A stretch of DNA of 64,000 bases from NCBI RefSeq assembly GCF_900095135.1, contig NZ_LT605205.1, positions 3,596,001 to 3,660,000 of the forward strand, written 5' to 3'. The notes under the pieces were generated by a model that searched no databases, had not been told where the DNA came from, and saw only the letters and a list, made by a program, of their open reading frames with translations. Positions 35,729 through 44,422 of this stretch are shown here, piece by piece. The position numbers were made by a program, and so were the translations under genes. How positions within the stretch are numbered: the first letter of the stretch is position 1; every line of letters starts with the position of its first letter. Origin of the DNA: Proteiniphilum saccharofermentans (GTDB lineage Bacteria; Bacteroidota; Bacteroidia; Bacteroidales; Dysgonomonadaceae).

Positions 35729-37363
35729 TTACTTTATTTTCCAGTAACCACCTCTATCTCCGCCAATTCGTTCTATAATGCCTTTATTTTTAAGCGAATC
35801 AATATCCCGAGCAACTGTAGCTGTACTTATTCCTAAATTTTGAGCTATTGTTTTCCGTGATACAGAATTATCTTTCTTTATTAATAAAAGAATTTTAGTT
35901 TCTCGGGAGGTTAAGTTTTCTGTATCATTTTCTGTATCACGACCTGTATCATCTGTATCATTTTCTGTATCAGAGCCGATCTTTTCTGCTTCATTTATTG
36001 CTTCACCCATACTCTTTTCTGCTTCATTGTCTTCTCCGACATTTCTCCGACGCTTCTCCGACACATCTCCGACACGTTCATGCCTATTATCTGTAGCACT
36101 TTCTATACCATCTGCACCATTTTCTGCACCACTTTTTGCTTTATCTGCACCACTTACTTCTCCTTCCGGTTTAGGGTCGGCACTCATCACCGTTACCTTG
36201 AATGTGGTAATATCTTTAAAATCAAATAGAGCCAAGCCGTTTTTGTTTGCTTCAAGCTGTTCCTGTACCATACTTATTCCCCGGTTGAAACGGTTTACAT
36301 ACCCGAGCACTTTCATCGCTTCAGCAATAACAGGATTACGGTAATCATTTACATGTGGAAAATTTTCCGGTTGTACTTTACCATAAAGTCCACCGGGGTT
36401 ATCCATCACAATCCGGTCGGAATATTCATAAAACCGAGCCGGAGCATTCGTCTCATATGTACGGTGCATGATGAGATTCATAGCCAGCTCTCTTATTGCT
36501 TCATACGGGTAGTTGATTTTCATTTCTTCCCGTAAAACCGTAACAAATACCGGTCGTTGCTTCTGAATGGTATATTTGATGAAGTAATCTATTTCTTTCA
36601 ACATTGTGATAAGGTTCCCTGTAAATTGCCTTTCGTTCAGCACTTTGGATGTTATGCTTTTTCCGGCAAATTCAACATACTGTATATACGCACCAAAAAG
36701 AATATGCGAAGGATCTTTTCCTATAAGTAAGATGCCGGCAACTGTCGGGCAGTCTTGCGCCGGATCAAACAATTTTAAGGATGCCAATTGTTCCTTAATC
36801 TGCCGTTTATCTCCTTTTAAAATGTTGGCATTTACCATTTTTGGGAGATATTCAGATTTGAATAGATCCAGATCCAAATCATCAATGGTGGTATGCAAAC
36901 ATGGAGAGGTATCGAATGTTTGTGATTTTACTTCGCTTTTCTCACGAAGAATTCTTAATTCTTCGTCATTTGCTTCCCCTCGTCTCGGCCCGATACGGAT
37001 ATACACCGTTCCTTTATATTTCACGGGAGTATTCTTGCTCGGTTTTACTTCGACAACGGCGATATCGCCATCAGGAAATGAAAACTTTTCGACCATCAAT
37101 GCCGGTTGAGGCGTTATATTTCCATCAGAACGTAATCCTGCCAAATTCCTCAGTAACTCATCCGTCACCTTTAACCCACTCAACGAACCATCATCATAAG
37201 CCCCGATAAAGAGATAACCCGGAAGTTTTTTATTAGGTAGATCATTTGCAAAGGCACAAACAGCCCTTGCAAATTTATCGGTATCCTTTGTCGATATTGT
37301 TCTTTCTACACGTTCGTTTTCAATATCTTTTAACAGGTCTCTTATTTCATCTTTTGTAATCAT
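35729..37363 (-). CDS. AlbA/Schlafen-type ATP-binding protein with repeat-rich linker and wHTH
   Basis: The 544-residue protein has an N-terminal AlbA_2 (Schlafen-like) domain (about 1-140: FANDLPNKKLPGYLFIGAYDDG, GTVYIRIGPRRGEA). A GHKL-type ATPase domain follows (about 250-385), with AIRELAMNLIMHR (N-box) and MDNPGGLYG. A linker of about 80 polar residues (about 400-480) is rich in Glu, Asp, Asn and Thr. The end is a winged HTH (RETKILLLIKKDNSVSRKTIAQ to GYWKIK). Such proteins are annotated as RecG-like ATP-binding or transcriptional regulators, and are frequent on islands and near defence genes. Whether it controls the island or acts directly is unknown. Confidence 0.8.
   Translation of the reverse strand: MITKDEIRDLLKDIENERVERTISTKDTDKFARAVCAFANDLPNKKLPGYLFIGAYDDGSLSGLKVTDELLRNLAGLRSDGNITPQPALMVEKFSFPDGDIAVVEVKPSKNTPVKYKGTVYIRIGPRRGEANDEELRILREKSEVKSQTFDTSPCLHTTIDDLDLDLFKSEYLPKMVNANILKGDKRQIKEQLASLKLFDPAQDCPTVAGILLIGKDPSHILFGAYIQYVEFAGKSITSKVLNERQFTGNLITMLKEIDYFIKYTIQKQRPVFVTVLREEMKINYPYEAIRELAMNLIMHRTYETNAPARFYEYSDRIVMDNPGGLYGKVQPENFPHVNDYRNPVIAEAMKVLGYVNRFNRGISMVQEQLEANKNGLALFDFKDITTFKVTVMSADPKPEGEVSGADKAKSGAENGADGIESATDNRHERVGDVSEKRRRNVGEDNEAEKSMGEAINEAEKIGSDTENDTDDTGRDTENDTENLTSRETKILLLIKKDNSVSRKTIAQNLGISTATVARDIDSLKNKGIIERIGGDRGGYWKIK
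35919..36140 (-). repeat. In-frame degenerate repeats encoding the linker of the ATP-binding protein
   Basis: On the + strand CTGTATCA starts at 35920, 35932, 35944, 35953 and 35965 (steps of 12, 12, 9, 12). TCTCCGAC then recurs four times near 36032-36070, and CTGCACCA-type units near 36110-36145. All five CTGTATCA steps are multiples of three, so copy gain or loss there would keep the reading frame. Confidence 0.8.
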
Positions 37364-37466
37364 GTTACGTTCTGAAGTTTAAAACAAATATAGTGAAAGC
37401 CGAGAGGAAAGGCAAGCTCGCTTGAACTTGCCCGAGGCGTATCCTATATTCTACAAATGTACTGAT

Positions 37467-38870
37467 TTATTCCAACATCCCGATTAATTCTTTTTTCATA
37501 TCGTCATCAATCGTCCGGTATCGTGCAAAAACTTTACTACCCTCTTTATGGCCACTTAAAGCTCCGACCAGATTCGGGTCTTTGACTTTTTTATAGATAT
37601 TCCCAATGAAACTACGTCTCGCCATGTGAGAGGAAGCCACCTCGTATAAAGGTTTTTGAATTTCCTCACGGGTTTGTTGGTCAAGAACCGTAACCATCCG
37701 TCCAAGTCCGGCTCTTTTAAAGGCCTCTTTTATCTTTCGATTATAGTCCTGCTCTGTATTGAATGGAAAAAGACTTCCTCTTTCATAATCCTGATACTTG
37801 GTTATTAGTCGTTTGGCTGTATCATTTAACGGTACACGAACTGTTATCGCCCTGTCTTCTTTTGTTTTTCTCGGTATATATTCGATAGCATCACCAATAA
37901 TGCTCCTATAGGTCATTTTGTATAAATCACTCACGCGACAGCCTATTAGACATTGAAAAACAAAAATATCCCGTTGCGTTTCCAATTCTTTATTATCGGA
38001 CAAATCAGTTTCTAAAAGCCTGTTCCGTTCACTATTAGTAATATATATGGGTGTCCCGTAAACGATTTCTCCTATAGTAAAATGTTTGAACGGATTATTT
38101 ATGGTATACCCGTTATCGTTCGCCCAAATAATGAAACTGCGGAAGCGGAGCATCATGTCTGCAACAGAATTTTGTCCACGAGGCTTAGGCATACCTTTGG
38201 GAATCTCATTACCATTCTCATCCAGCCGAGGTGGACGTTTCCTTTTTGGTGTTTTAACCGCTACTTTAGTCGAATATGGAATCTCTTCGTAAATATCAGG
38301 GTATTTCAGGAACGCATCTTTTTCGTTACCAAGAAAGTCCTCAATCTGGTGTAACATATCTACTGATAAGTTGGCGAATGACATCTTAAATCCTCTATGT
38401 CCTTCTTTTTTCTTGAATAACTCAAAACGGCGTAAACTCCGCATTATTACTTTGAAATTCTTTTGGCGTGCTACGGATAATTTGTGAGTGGAAAGATATT
38501 TTCCCATCACATCAAAGAAGGATTCTTCAGTTGGGGCAACAGATTTGCGAGTAGGCTTATGAAACTTCTTTATTTGTTTTTCAATGAAAGGTCTGTCTAT
38601 TGTACTCTTGTCCTCGCTTGTGTTTATTATATTTTCGAGATAATCGGTCAGAGCTTTGAGTTTAGAGCGTTTTTCAAGTAATAGCTCTCTTTCTTCTCCC
38701 TGTATTAAAGGAATATTGATGTCATTTTTCTTTCCCCAACGCTTGCGGTCAACCCAAATGCCGGAAGCTGCCCGAATACGAATATCCCGAGACACGTATA
38801 GTCGCAAGTTTATTTCCGATTCTCCTGCACTATTAACCGCTTTACCTAAATAATAATTCGTCTGAGCCAT
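37467..38870 (-). CDS. Tyrosine recombinase (island integrase)
   Basis: The protein of about 467 residues has an N-terminal arm-binding part, a SAM-like core-binding domain and a C-terminal catalytic domain with the tyrosine-recombinase residues: Arg in LIGCRVSDLY, HMARRSF (His-x-x-Arg), GHKEGSKVFARY (His and the nucleophilic Tyr). It resembles Bacteroides-type transposon and island integrases. The start at 38870 (MAQTNYYLGK) was chosen because the open frame before it runs through the 27-bp end repeat and is probably untranslated. It lies about 200 bp from attR and would integrate and excise the island. Confidence 0.92.
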   Translation of the reverse strand: MAQTNYYLGKAVNSAGESEINLRLYVSRDIRIRAASGIWVDRKRWGKKNDINIPLIQGEERELLLEKRSKLKALTDYLENIINTSEDKSTIDRPFIEKQIKKFHKPTRKSVAPTEESFFDVMGKYLSTHKLSVARQKNFKVIMRSLRRFELFKKKEGHRGFKMSFANLSVDMLHQIEDFLGNEKDAFLKYPDIYEEIPYSTKVAVKTPKRKRPPRLDENGNEIPKGMPKPRGQNSVADMMLRFRSFIIWANDNGYTINNPFKHFTIGEIVYGTPIYITNSERNRLLETDLSDNKELETQRDIFVFQCLIGCRVSDLYKMTYRSIIGDAIEYIPRKTKEDRAITVRVPLNDTAKRLITKYQDYERGSLFPFNTEQDYNRKIKEAFKRAGLGRMVTVLDQQTREEIQKPLYEVASSHMARRSFIGNIYKKVKDPNLVGALSGHKEGSKVFARYRTIDDDMKKELIGMLE

Positions 38871-38922
38871 AGCAAAAAACATTTCTTCAAAGGTAAGATT
38901 ATTCCTCGAAAAAACAGGATAT

Positions 38923-38949
38923 CCGTGTCCGCAATTTGTCCGCATTTTT
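38923..38949 (+). repeat. 27-bp island end repeat, copy 2 (right)
   Basis: Identical to 30441-30467. It lies 53 bases upstream of the integrase start, where binding by the integrase could also repress its own gene. Confidence 0.85.
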
Positions 38950-39071
38950 GTAAAAGTACTCAAATAGCATCCAAACACAATCAATCAGATTAAATCGTTA
39001 ATCACTAAATATCAAATGATTATAGTTATTTTTCAATCTTATATGTTTTCCTTATTTTGGGCTTGTCAAAA

Positions 39072-39085
39072 CCGGCTCTGGGTAC
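39072..39085 (+). other. attR: right attachment core
   Basis: CCGGCTCTGGGTAC, a 14-base copy of the tRNA-Leu 3' end at 30371-30384. It marks the distal end of the island. Confidence 0.85.
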
Positions 39086-39089
39086 TCAT

Positions 39090-39127
39090 AAACCCTGATC
39101 GTCAGTTGATAATCAGGGTTTTATCTT
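39090..39127 (+). terminator. Original tRNA-Leu terminator, displaced by the island
   Basis: AAACCCTGAT pairs with ATCAGGGTTT and is followed by a T-rich run. It sits five bases beyond attR, where the tRNA's own terminator would lie in the empty site. Confidence 0.75.
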
Positions 39128-39213
39128 TTCATAAAGTGTACTATTTAACCTATTTCCTGAAAATAACGGAAATGTATTCCTTTGCTTTCCCATATTATAT
39201 AAATTATCCACTT

Positions 39214-40035
39214 CTACTCAAGTTTAATCATATCTGCTATTTGTAAGAAATAGTCATTCGACCAAATATCTAATTCATCAGGATATTTTATAAACCGCAG
39301 CACATCTCTTTTTACAGCATCAATATCCGTATTGGCGAGCCGTTCTTTTAATTTTTCAATAAATTGTTCTTTATTCATTTCAAATCCGTCAAACTGCCGT
39401 ATCCGCTCTTGCAAGTGCTCGAAATTGAGTTTCGTTCCATTTCTCACATACCACTCAAAGTCATACCAATCCCGCCCTTTTACCCTCGATTTCCAATTAC
39501 GGAACACAAGAGCATGCATCTTTCCCGCAAATAAATCAGGCAATACAAAACAACGTGTCATAAACGAAAAAGGAAGCAGCAGCAACTTTTGTTCGGTATC
39601 GAAATTCATAGGTGGGTCAATATCCACTTCAATTTTTATTTTGATGGATTTTTCAGTTTGAAATTTCAAATCATAAATTGCCGTATTTTCTTTCAAAAAC
39701 GCCGACTCGACCAGTCCTAATGTCCTTTTTTCTTTCTTCGAGATCGTAACATCTTTTCCGGCGGCACTAAATTCATGAATGATTGCCGGAAAATACTCTT
39801 CGAGATCAAAATCGACATCGGGAGCTATTAAGGAAAAATCCAGATCTTCGGAAAATCGCTTCAAACCATAAAAAATGCGTAAACAGGTTCCGCCATAGAA
39901 TGCAGCTTTATTGAAAAAACCACCCCTGTAAAGTCCAGCAAGAGCGATTTCCTGCATGACTTCATAAGTGGCATTTCTCAGGTCGCTTTCTTTTTTTATC
40001 TCATAACGAGCCAACATTTGGTCGAATATGTTCAT
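39214..40035 (-). CDS. AbiEii-type nucleotidyltransferase toxin
   Basis: The 273-residue protein matches the AbiEii/MenT nucleotidyltransferase toxin family. The pattern AAFYGGTCLRIFYG (GG with Arg), then RFSEDLDFSL with the metal-binding DxD-like DLDF (about 54-70), and a later KFQTEKSIKIKIEVD strand with the third acid are all present. These type IV toxins modify tRNA or other targets and stop growth on phage infection. Its start overlaps the stop of the AbiEi gene by 4 bases. It lies just outside attR, so it is not part of the integrase-bounded island, though it may be remains of an earlier insertion. Confidence 0.88.
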   Translation of the reverse strand: MNIFDQMLARYEIKKESDLRNATYEVMQEIALAGLYRGGFFNKAAFYGGTCLRIFYGLKRFSEDLDFSLIAPDVDFDLEEYFPAIIHEFSAAGKDVTISKKEKRTLGLVESAFLKENTAIYDLKFQTEKSIKIKIEVDIDPPMNFDTEQKLLLLPFSFMTRCFVLPDLFAGKMHALVFRNWKSRVKGRDWYDFEWYVRNGTKLNFEHLQERIRQFDGFEMNKEQFIEKLKERLANTDIDAVKRDVLRFIKYPDELDIWSNDYFLQIADMIKLE

Positions 40036-40655
40036 TTCTTCAATAGTTTTAAAATGTTTTGAATGTCTGTTTTCTTTTTACTTACGGCCAAACATTGCTC
40101 AAATATATCCGGATCCATTTTATAAAATTCAACCATGTCGAACCGTATATCTTCTTCTAAATAGGTTTGCATGGACTTGACAAACCGTAGCCGGAGTTTG
40201 GGGGTATAAGCAATCAAATCGCACAACGCTTTTTCGGGAGATGCAATCAAATAAGCATAATCTTCTTCTACAACTTGACGAATGCCGATAGAATAGTAAT
40301 CGGCCGGGCAATGAATGTATTCAAAACGTCCAATGTTATTTTCGTAATTTTTTGTCAGTTTTAATGTCATAGAAACCATAGCGTGCACACTCTCAGGTAT
40401 CAACCCATAATAACGAAGCGCGGTTTCCATTGATACGTAAGATGGCCCATAGAGGTGATTGGCAATCAACTCCTCTGACAATGGTTTACCTGATACAGAC
40501 GGGGAAACAACATACATTCCCCGTTTTAAGCGAATAATAGTTCCCTGCTTTTCGAGTTCCAGTACCTTTTGACGTGGTGACTTATAATCTTTTAAGTTGG
40601 ATGCCAGAACACTAAAGTCAAAAGGAATAATGCCCAATTGAGAAATAAACTTCAT
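40032..40655 (-). CDS. AbiEi-type antitoxin and repressor
   Basis: The 207-residue protein fits the AbiEi antitoxin family. A winged HTH N-terminus (KSPRQKVLELEKQGTIIRLKRGMYVV) is followed by the family stretch LIANHLYGPSYVSMETALRYYGLIPE, and then YAYLIASPEKALCDLIAY. The antitoxin binds promoter DNA rather than the toxin. A -7-like TATTTTTG (minus strand, 40677-40684) lies 22 bases before the start, inside an ACTATT/AATAGT inverted repeat (40657-40662, 40681-40686) that could be its operator. Cotranscribed with the toxin. Confidence 0.88.
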   Translation of the reverse strand: MKFISQLGIIPFDFSVLASNLKDYKSPRQKVLELEKQGTIIRLKRGMYVVSPSVSGKPLSEELIANHLYGPSYVSMETALRYYGLIPESVHAMVSMTLKLTKNYENNIGRFEYIHCPADYYSIGIRQVVEEDYAYLIASPEKALCDLIAYTPKLRLRFVKSMQTYLEEDIRFDMVEFYKMDPDIFEQCLAVSKKKTDIQNILKLLKK

Positions 40656-40901
40656 AACTATTCAATGTATTTCGAACAAAAATAGTCATTTATTTTATAG
40701 TTAAGCTGTTTTTTTCTTGTTTTCTATTAAAAAAATGACGTTTATTCGTTTAATCAGGAAACTTAACCGGTTCCCTTTCATGTCTTCAACTGTTTGTCTA
40801 TATCTATTGGATACTTTATTAAACACTCTTTTCCACTGTTTCTGCCTATATTTTCCCTTTTATCCTTATTTTTTGCAATACATCACTTCAGGAATTATGA
40901 T

Positions 40902-41735
40902 ATGGAATCAATCTTCACCCGCTTGCAACGTTTCATCAATGAATTTACTTCATCACGGTTGAAAAAATCAACCGACCTTTTTGAGTTGAAATCCGAATAT
41001 TGGGATGATGAGATCCTACACACGCATATCCGTGAAGAAATTTATAAGGCATCATGTGAACTGGTAGCGTTACATGAAAAAGCCCCCATGCTTCACGTCA
41101 TTACCAATTTCCCCGACTTGAAGAATGTCCTCTGGGAAAGCACCTTTATCGAATCCATTTCTCCCGATGAAAGGAAAAAGTACCACAATTCCGAAAATAT
41201 CAGTTTAAGCCATGACAGGCTGAATGACGATCCCGAAATATATGACAGGCAGTTACCCTATTTCTCCGGTATCATCTCATCCATCTATCTTACTGAATAT
41301 ATCGCATTCCTTCAATCCAAGTTACCCGAAGAAATAACGGCAGACGTTCCAAAGGAAGAAAAATCCACTTTTGAACACCAACTCAATCCGGCACAAATCG
41401 AATTATTGGCCGAATGCCTTAACGATGTACGTATGTTTCCCGAGAATATCACAAGCCAGACACTTGAAAATATATTTGCCTGTAACCTTTCACAACCATT
41501 AAAGGCACGCAATAACCGCCTGCTGGCCTATTTCTTCTCGGCATTGGACGACCGCAGCCTGATCACACGCAACTGGCAATCGGTTATAGATAAAAACAGC
41601 CTTTTCCTTTCATCGGGAAAGAGCAGACCACTCAAACAGTCCGATCTATCCACGGCAAATTCCGAAATCAAGATCACACCGCCCATCGGTTCGGAAACCA
41701 TTGACAAATACCTAAAACAACTGAAAGAACATTGA
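40902..41735 (+). CDS. Protein of unknown function, 277 residues
   Basis: The family is not recognised. Starting at MESIFTRLQRF, the product is acidic, largely helical and without a signal peptide or membrane segment; an upstream ATG at 40794 would add a hydrophobic leader of doubtful reality. A segment near the end (NRLLAYFFSALDDRSLITRNWQ) looks like a conserved C-terminal module, and the last part is Ser/Lys-rich. Such proteins occur in Bacteroidetes accessory regions. It is convergent with a truncated sigma factor. Confidence 0.6.
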   Translation: MESIFTRLQRFINEFTSSRLKKSTDLFELKSEYWDDEILHTHIREEIYKASCELVALHEKAPMLHVITNFPDLKNVLWESTFIESISPDERKKYHNSENISLSHDRLNDDPEIYDRQLPYFSGIISSIYLTEYIAFLQSKLPEEITADVPKEEKSTFEHQLNPAQIELLAECLNDVRMFPENITSQTLENIFACNLSQPLKARNNRLLAYFFSALDDRSLITRNWQSVIDKNSLFLSSGKSRPLKQSDLSTANSEIKITPPIGSETIDKYLKQLKEH

Positions 41736-41777
41736 GAATAGGTTGATATGTTAGTCGGGTGTTTCGTTTTAACCAAC

Positions 41778-42107
41778 TTAAAAATAGTTGTTGAAAAAAT
41801 CAGTTGATTGATTCAGGTTAGTATACATATCTTTGTACCTCCTGTTGTGCTGGTATCTAATCAGCCCGACACATTCCGGCCGAACGTTTAGCTTGCGAAG
41901 AATATCAATGGCAGCATTCAAGGCGACACGGTACATCCATGTGGAAAAAGCCGATTGCCCTTTAAAATTAGGAAAGGCTTTCCATAACCGGATGAGTATT
42001 TCCTGATAATAATCTTCTTTGTAGGAACTACCGTAAAAATAGACATTACAGATTTTCCATAATATTCCATGATGTGTATTAATCAATTCGATAAACTCTT
42101 TTTCCAT
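41778..42107 (-). CDS. Truncated sigma-70-family factor (region 2 only)
   Basis: The 109-residue product has a good sigma region 2: YYQEILIRLWKAFPNFKG and SAFSTWMYRVALNAAIDILRK, the parts that bind core polymerase and the -10 region. After residue 75 it loses similarity and stops, with no region 4 HTH, where ECF factors are about 160-190 residues. The last 30 residues (QHNRRYKDMYTNLNQSTDF) are unlike a sigma factor. It is probably a decayed gene, although a region-2-only protein could still bind polymerase. No anti-sigma gene lies next to it. Confidence 0.7.
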   Translation of the reverse strand: MEKEFIELINTHHGILWKICNVYFYGSSYKEDYYQEILIRLWKAFPNFKGQSAFSTWMYRVALNAAIDILRKLNVRPECVGLIRYQHNRRYKDMYTNLNQSTDFFNNYF

Positions 42108-42274
42108 GTCCTGACTCTTTTTAAATGGTTAGTCGGATAACTTGGCCAAAATATTACAAGGCACTTCTGAAATTTATAGATTATGTAATTACAATATACA
42201 TCTATACCATATTCTTGCGTGTTTAGATTGATGTTTATTTCCGGTATACGCCATTTTGCATCATTTCTAATTCG

Positions 42275-42348
42275 TCACCAGTTTGGTGATGAATCATAGA
42301 GTCCTGATTTCATGATATTTGTGAATTTCCACCGGCTTGGTGGAAATT
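42275..42348. other. Two perfect hairpins with related loops between sigma remnant and TauE gene
   Basis: TCACCA-gtt-TGGTGA (42275-42289) and AATTTCCACC-ggctt-GGTGGAAATT (42324-42348) share the ACC/GGT core. They lie in the 267-base gap downstream of the TauE gene. Neither is followed by a T-run on either strand, so they may protect a transcript 3' end rather than terminate it. Nothing else is seen in the gap. Confidence 0.55.
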
Positions 42349-42374
42349 TCGCCATAGAAAATAATGTTTTTTTA

Positions 42375-43148
42375 TTAAATCAGTCCGGCTCCCAAAGCCA
42401 ATGATACAATGATCAGCATGATCGCAATAGTTACCTGCAAAAACTTCAATGTGATTTTTTTCAAAAGCTTGTTTCCGATATATGCCCCGGCGATTCCCGC
42501 AAGTGTGGCGCTAATAACCAAAGGCAGATTGTCAACCAATCCCGATTGGGTAAATCGTGTAGCATATACACTCAGGCGGGTAAAATCGACAAAAGTCGAC
42601 ACAACAACGGCAGTCGCAACAAATGCTTCTTTGGAGAGGCCCGCTTTAATAAGGAAAGCGCTGCGCAAAGCTCCTTGATTCCCCGATAGTCCGCCAAAGA
42701 ATCCGCTCAAAGCCCCGCCGATGGGAAGTTTGTCTTTCCCAAACTGTAATTTTCCGAAATAAGGTATTAAATCAAGACTTGCAAAAATAATAAGCAAAAC
42801 GGAAATGATGAATTTTACAGGATAGACCTCGATTATCTTTCCAAAAGCCTCGTAAATGAAAAGAGGTTTCAGGTCGGAAATATTCAACAGCAACCAGGCT
42901 CCGATAAAAGCACCTATTATGGCGGGAATACCGAAACGGAGCAATACTTCCTTATTGGCATGCTTGCCGACAAGTAACAACTTAAAGATATTATTGAAGA
43001 AATGGACTATTCCTGTAAGGGCTATAGCCAGATCGACAGGGAAAAAAACCATAAAAACGGGTGTAAGGATTGTTCCAAGCCCGAAACCCGAAAAGAAAGT
43101 AAGGATGGCGACAAGAAATGCGCATAATGAGATAATAATAATTTCCAT
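42375..43148 (-). CDS. TauE/SafE-family sulfite or anion exporter
   Basis: The 257-residue protein has seven or eight hydrophobic helices and the family's two-fold repeat: an N-terminal LTFFSGFGLGTILTP and a second-half GFFGGLSGNQGALRSAFL, with the conserved glycines and proline. TauE/SafE proteins move sulfite, sulfoacetate or other small anions across the cytoplasmic membrane; the substrate cannot be told from sequence. It starts 4 bases after the ada stop, so it is in one transcript with ada. Confidence 0.9.
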   Translation of the reverse strand: MEIIIISLCAFLVAILTFFSGFGLGTILTPVFMVFFPVDLAIALTGIVHFFNNIFKLLLVGKHANKEVLLRFGIPAIIGAFIGAWLLLNISDLKPLFIYEAFGKIIEVYPVKFIISVLLIIFASLDLIPYFGKLQFGKDKLPIGGALSGFFGGLSGNQGALRSAFLIKAGLSKEAFVATAVVVSTFVDFTRLSVYATRFTQSGLVDNLPLVISATLAGIAGAYIGNKLLKKITLKFLQVTIAIMLIIVSLALGAGLI

Positions 43149-43152
43149 GATT

Positions 43153-44202
43153 TTAATGGGAAGTTGTCATATTCTCTTTTTCAAACTCCAATAACTTCTT
43201 TTTTCTCCACATTCCGCCGCCATATCCCGTGAGTGTACCATCAGCACCGATAACCCTATGGCAAGGCAGAATGATAGAGATTTTATTTTTACCGTTGGCA
43301 TTGGCAACAGCCCTTACGGCAGAAGGTTTCCCTAAAGCTTCTGCTTGTTTTCCATAGGTGGTCGTACAACCATACGGTATCTGTAACAAGCTAAGCCACA
43401 CTTTCTTTTGAAATTCCGTACCTGCCAAGTCCAGCGGGATATTGAAATCTTTTCGCTCTCCCCTGAAATACTCATTTAATTGCTCTCGAAGCGTGTCAAA
43501 ATGAGGATTGTCGCCCTGTATAAGCGGAGCATTGAATTCCTCTCCCAATTGTCTTAATTCCAAATCTATCAATTTATAGTCGGCAAACTCAAACATGCAG
43601 ATACCTTTCTCAGTCGCGGCGGCAATCATCAGTCCCAAATCGGTTTCAACATGTGTTACGTTGATTACACGCTTGTCTTTACTTTTTTGCGGAGAAGTAC
43701 CGATAATATTTTTGAACATACTGTTGAACCCGCTCAAAGAATCATAACCCGAATCAAAGGCAACGTCCGTTACATTCTGGTCGGATTGGATACGTTGGAA
43801 GGCACTGTTCGCCCGGTACATTCTTTGGTAGGCATGGAATGTCTGCTTGTAGTTTTTCAAAAACCACCGGCGTACCTGATTTGGCTCTAATCCCATTTCC
43901 TGCAAATCGGCATCCTTTATTTTAACCGTAGGATTTTCTTCCATGTATTTCAATAATTGTTTAATGCCGTCAGGCGGATTTCCCAATTTTTCCAACGGTT
44001 TACAGACTTTACAAGGTCTGTAACCGCTAAGCATGGCTTCTTTTGCAGAAGGGAAGAACTCTACGTTTTCTATTTTAGGCCTGGCAGGACAAGTGGGTCG
44101 GCAGAATATACCTGTTGTTTTTACTCCGACAATGAATACGCCCTCAAAAGAACTATCCCTTTCAAGGAATGCTTTATAGAACACTTCTTTTTCCATTTCC
44201 AT
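43153..44202 (-). CDS. ada: Ada: methylphosphotriester/O6-methylguanine methyltransferase and activator
   Basis: The 349-residue protein has the full Ada layout. A zinc-binding N-terminal domain carries FCRPTCPARP (Cys34, Cys38) and CKVC (Cys64, Cys67), one of which accepts methyl groups from phosphotriesters. An AraC-type HTH follows (about 95-180: VTDVAFDSGYDSLSGFNSMF). The C-terminal methyltransferase has the active site ILPCHRV, with Cys314. Methylation of the N-terminal cysteine would turn it into an activator of its own operon. It is one of three genome-maintenance genes here, with the AlkD-like protein and the large helicase. TauE follows in the same transcript. Confidence 0.95.
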   Translation of the reverse strand: MEMEKEVFYKAFLERDSSFEGVFIVGVKTTGIFCRPTCPARPKIENVEFFPSAKEAMLSGYRPCKVCKPLEKLGNPPDGIKQLLKYMEENPTVKIKDADLQEMGLEPNQVRRWFLKNYKQTFHAYQRMYRANSAFQRIQSDQNVTDVAFDSGYDSLSGFNSMFKNIIGTSPQKSKDKRVINVTHVETDLGLMIAAATEKGICMFEFADYKLIDLELRQLGEEFNAPLIQGDNPHFDTLREQLNEYFRGERKDFNIPLDLAGTEFQKKVWLSLLQIPYGCTTTYGKQAEALGKPSAVRAVANANGKNKISIILPCHRVIGADGTLTGYGGGMWRKKKLLEFEKENMTTSH

Positions 44203-44422
44203 CTTTTTATATCAGATTAATCGTTTGAATCGCGGGAAACTCCCTGTCTATTCTTAAATGTACAATTTCTTTTTCCCCATACTGGAAATAAGCAGCCATA
44301 TTTTGTTTGATTGCAAATTCGAACTGTAAAGTTACGATTCTGCCATTCCAAATACAACCGAAAAATTGACAACCTCGTTTATTTAGCTTTTTTTGGAGGG
44401 GGGCAATTGTCCGACAGTAAAT

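Larger units (their letters stand above)
30371..39085. mobile_element. Integrative genomic island in tRNA-Leu (about 8.7 kb)
   Basis: A 14-bp direct repeat of the tRNA 3' end bounds the segment. A tyrosine integrase lies next to the distal end and faces inward. Identical 27-bp repeats (30441-30467, 38923-38949) lie inside both ends and look like integrase arm sites. The segment ends just before a hairpin (39090-39121) that was probably the original tRNA terminator; the island brings its own at 30391-30430. Cargo: a REase-like/NACHT/TOPRIM protein, a broken gene, an IS3-family copy, a small membrane protein and an AlbA-type ATP-binding protein. No conjugation or replication genes were seen. 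Confidence 0.85.

Noticed and set aside
38871-38984. An N-terminal extension of the island integrase.
   Set aside because: It translates the 27-bp end repeat and is absent from the usual integrase layout; MAQTNYYLGK at 38870 is the more natural start.
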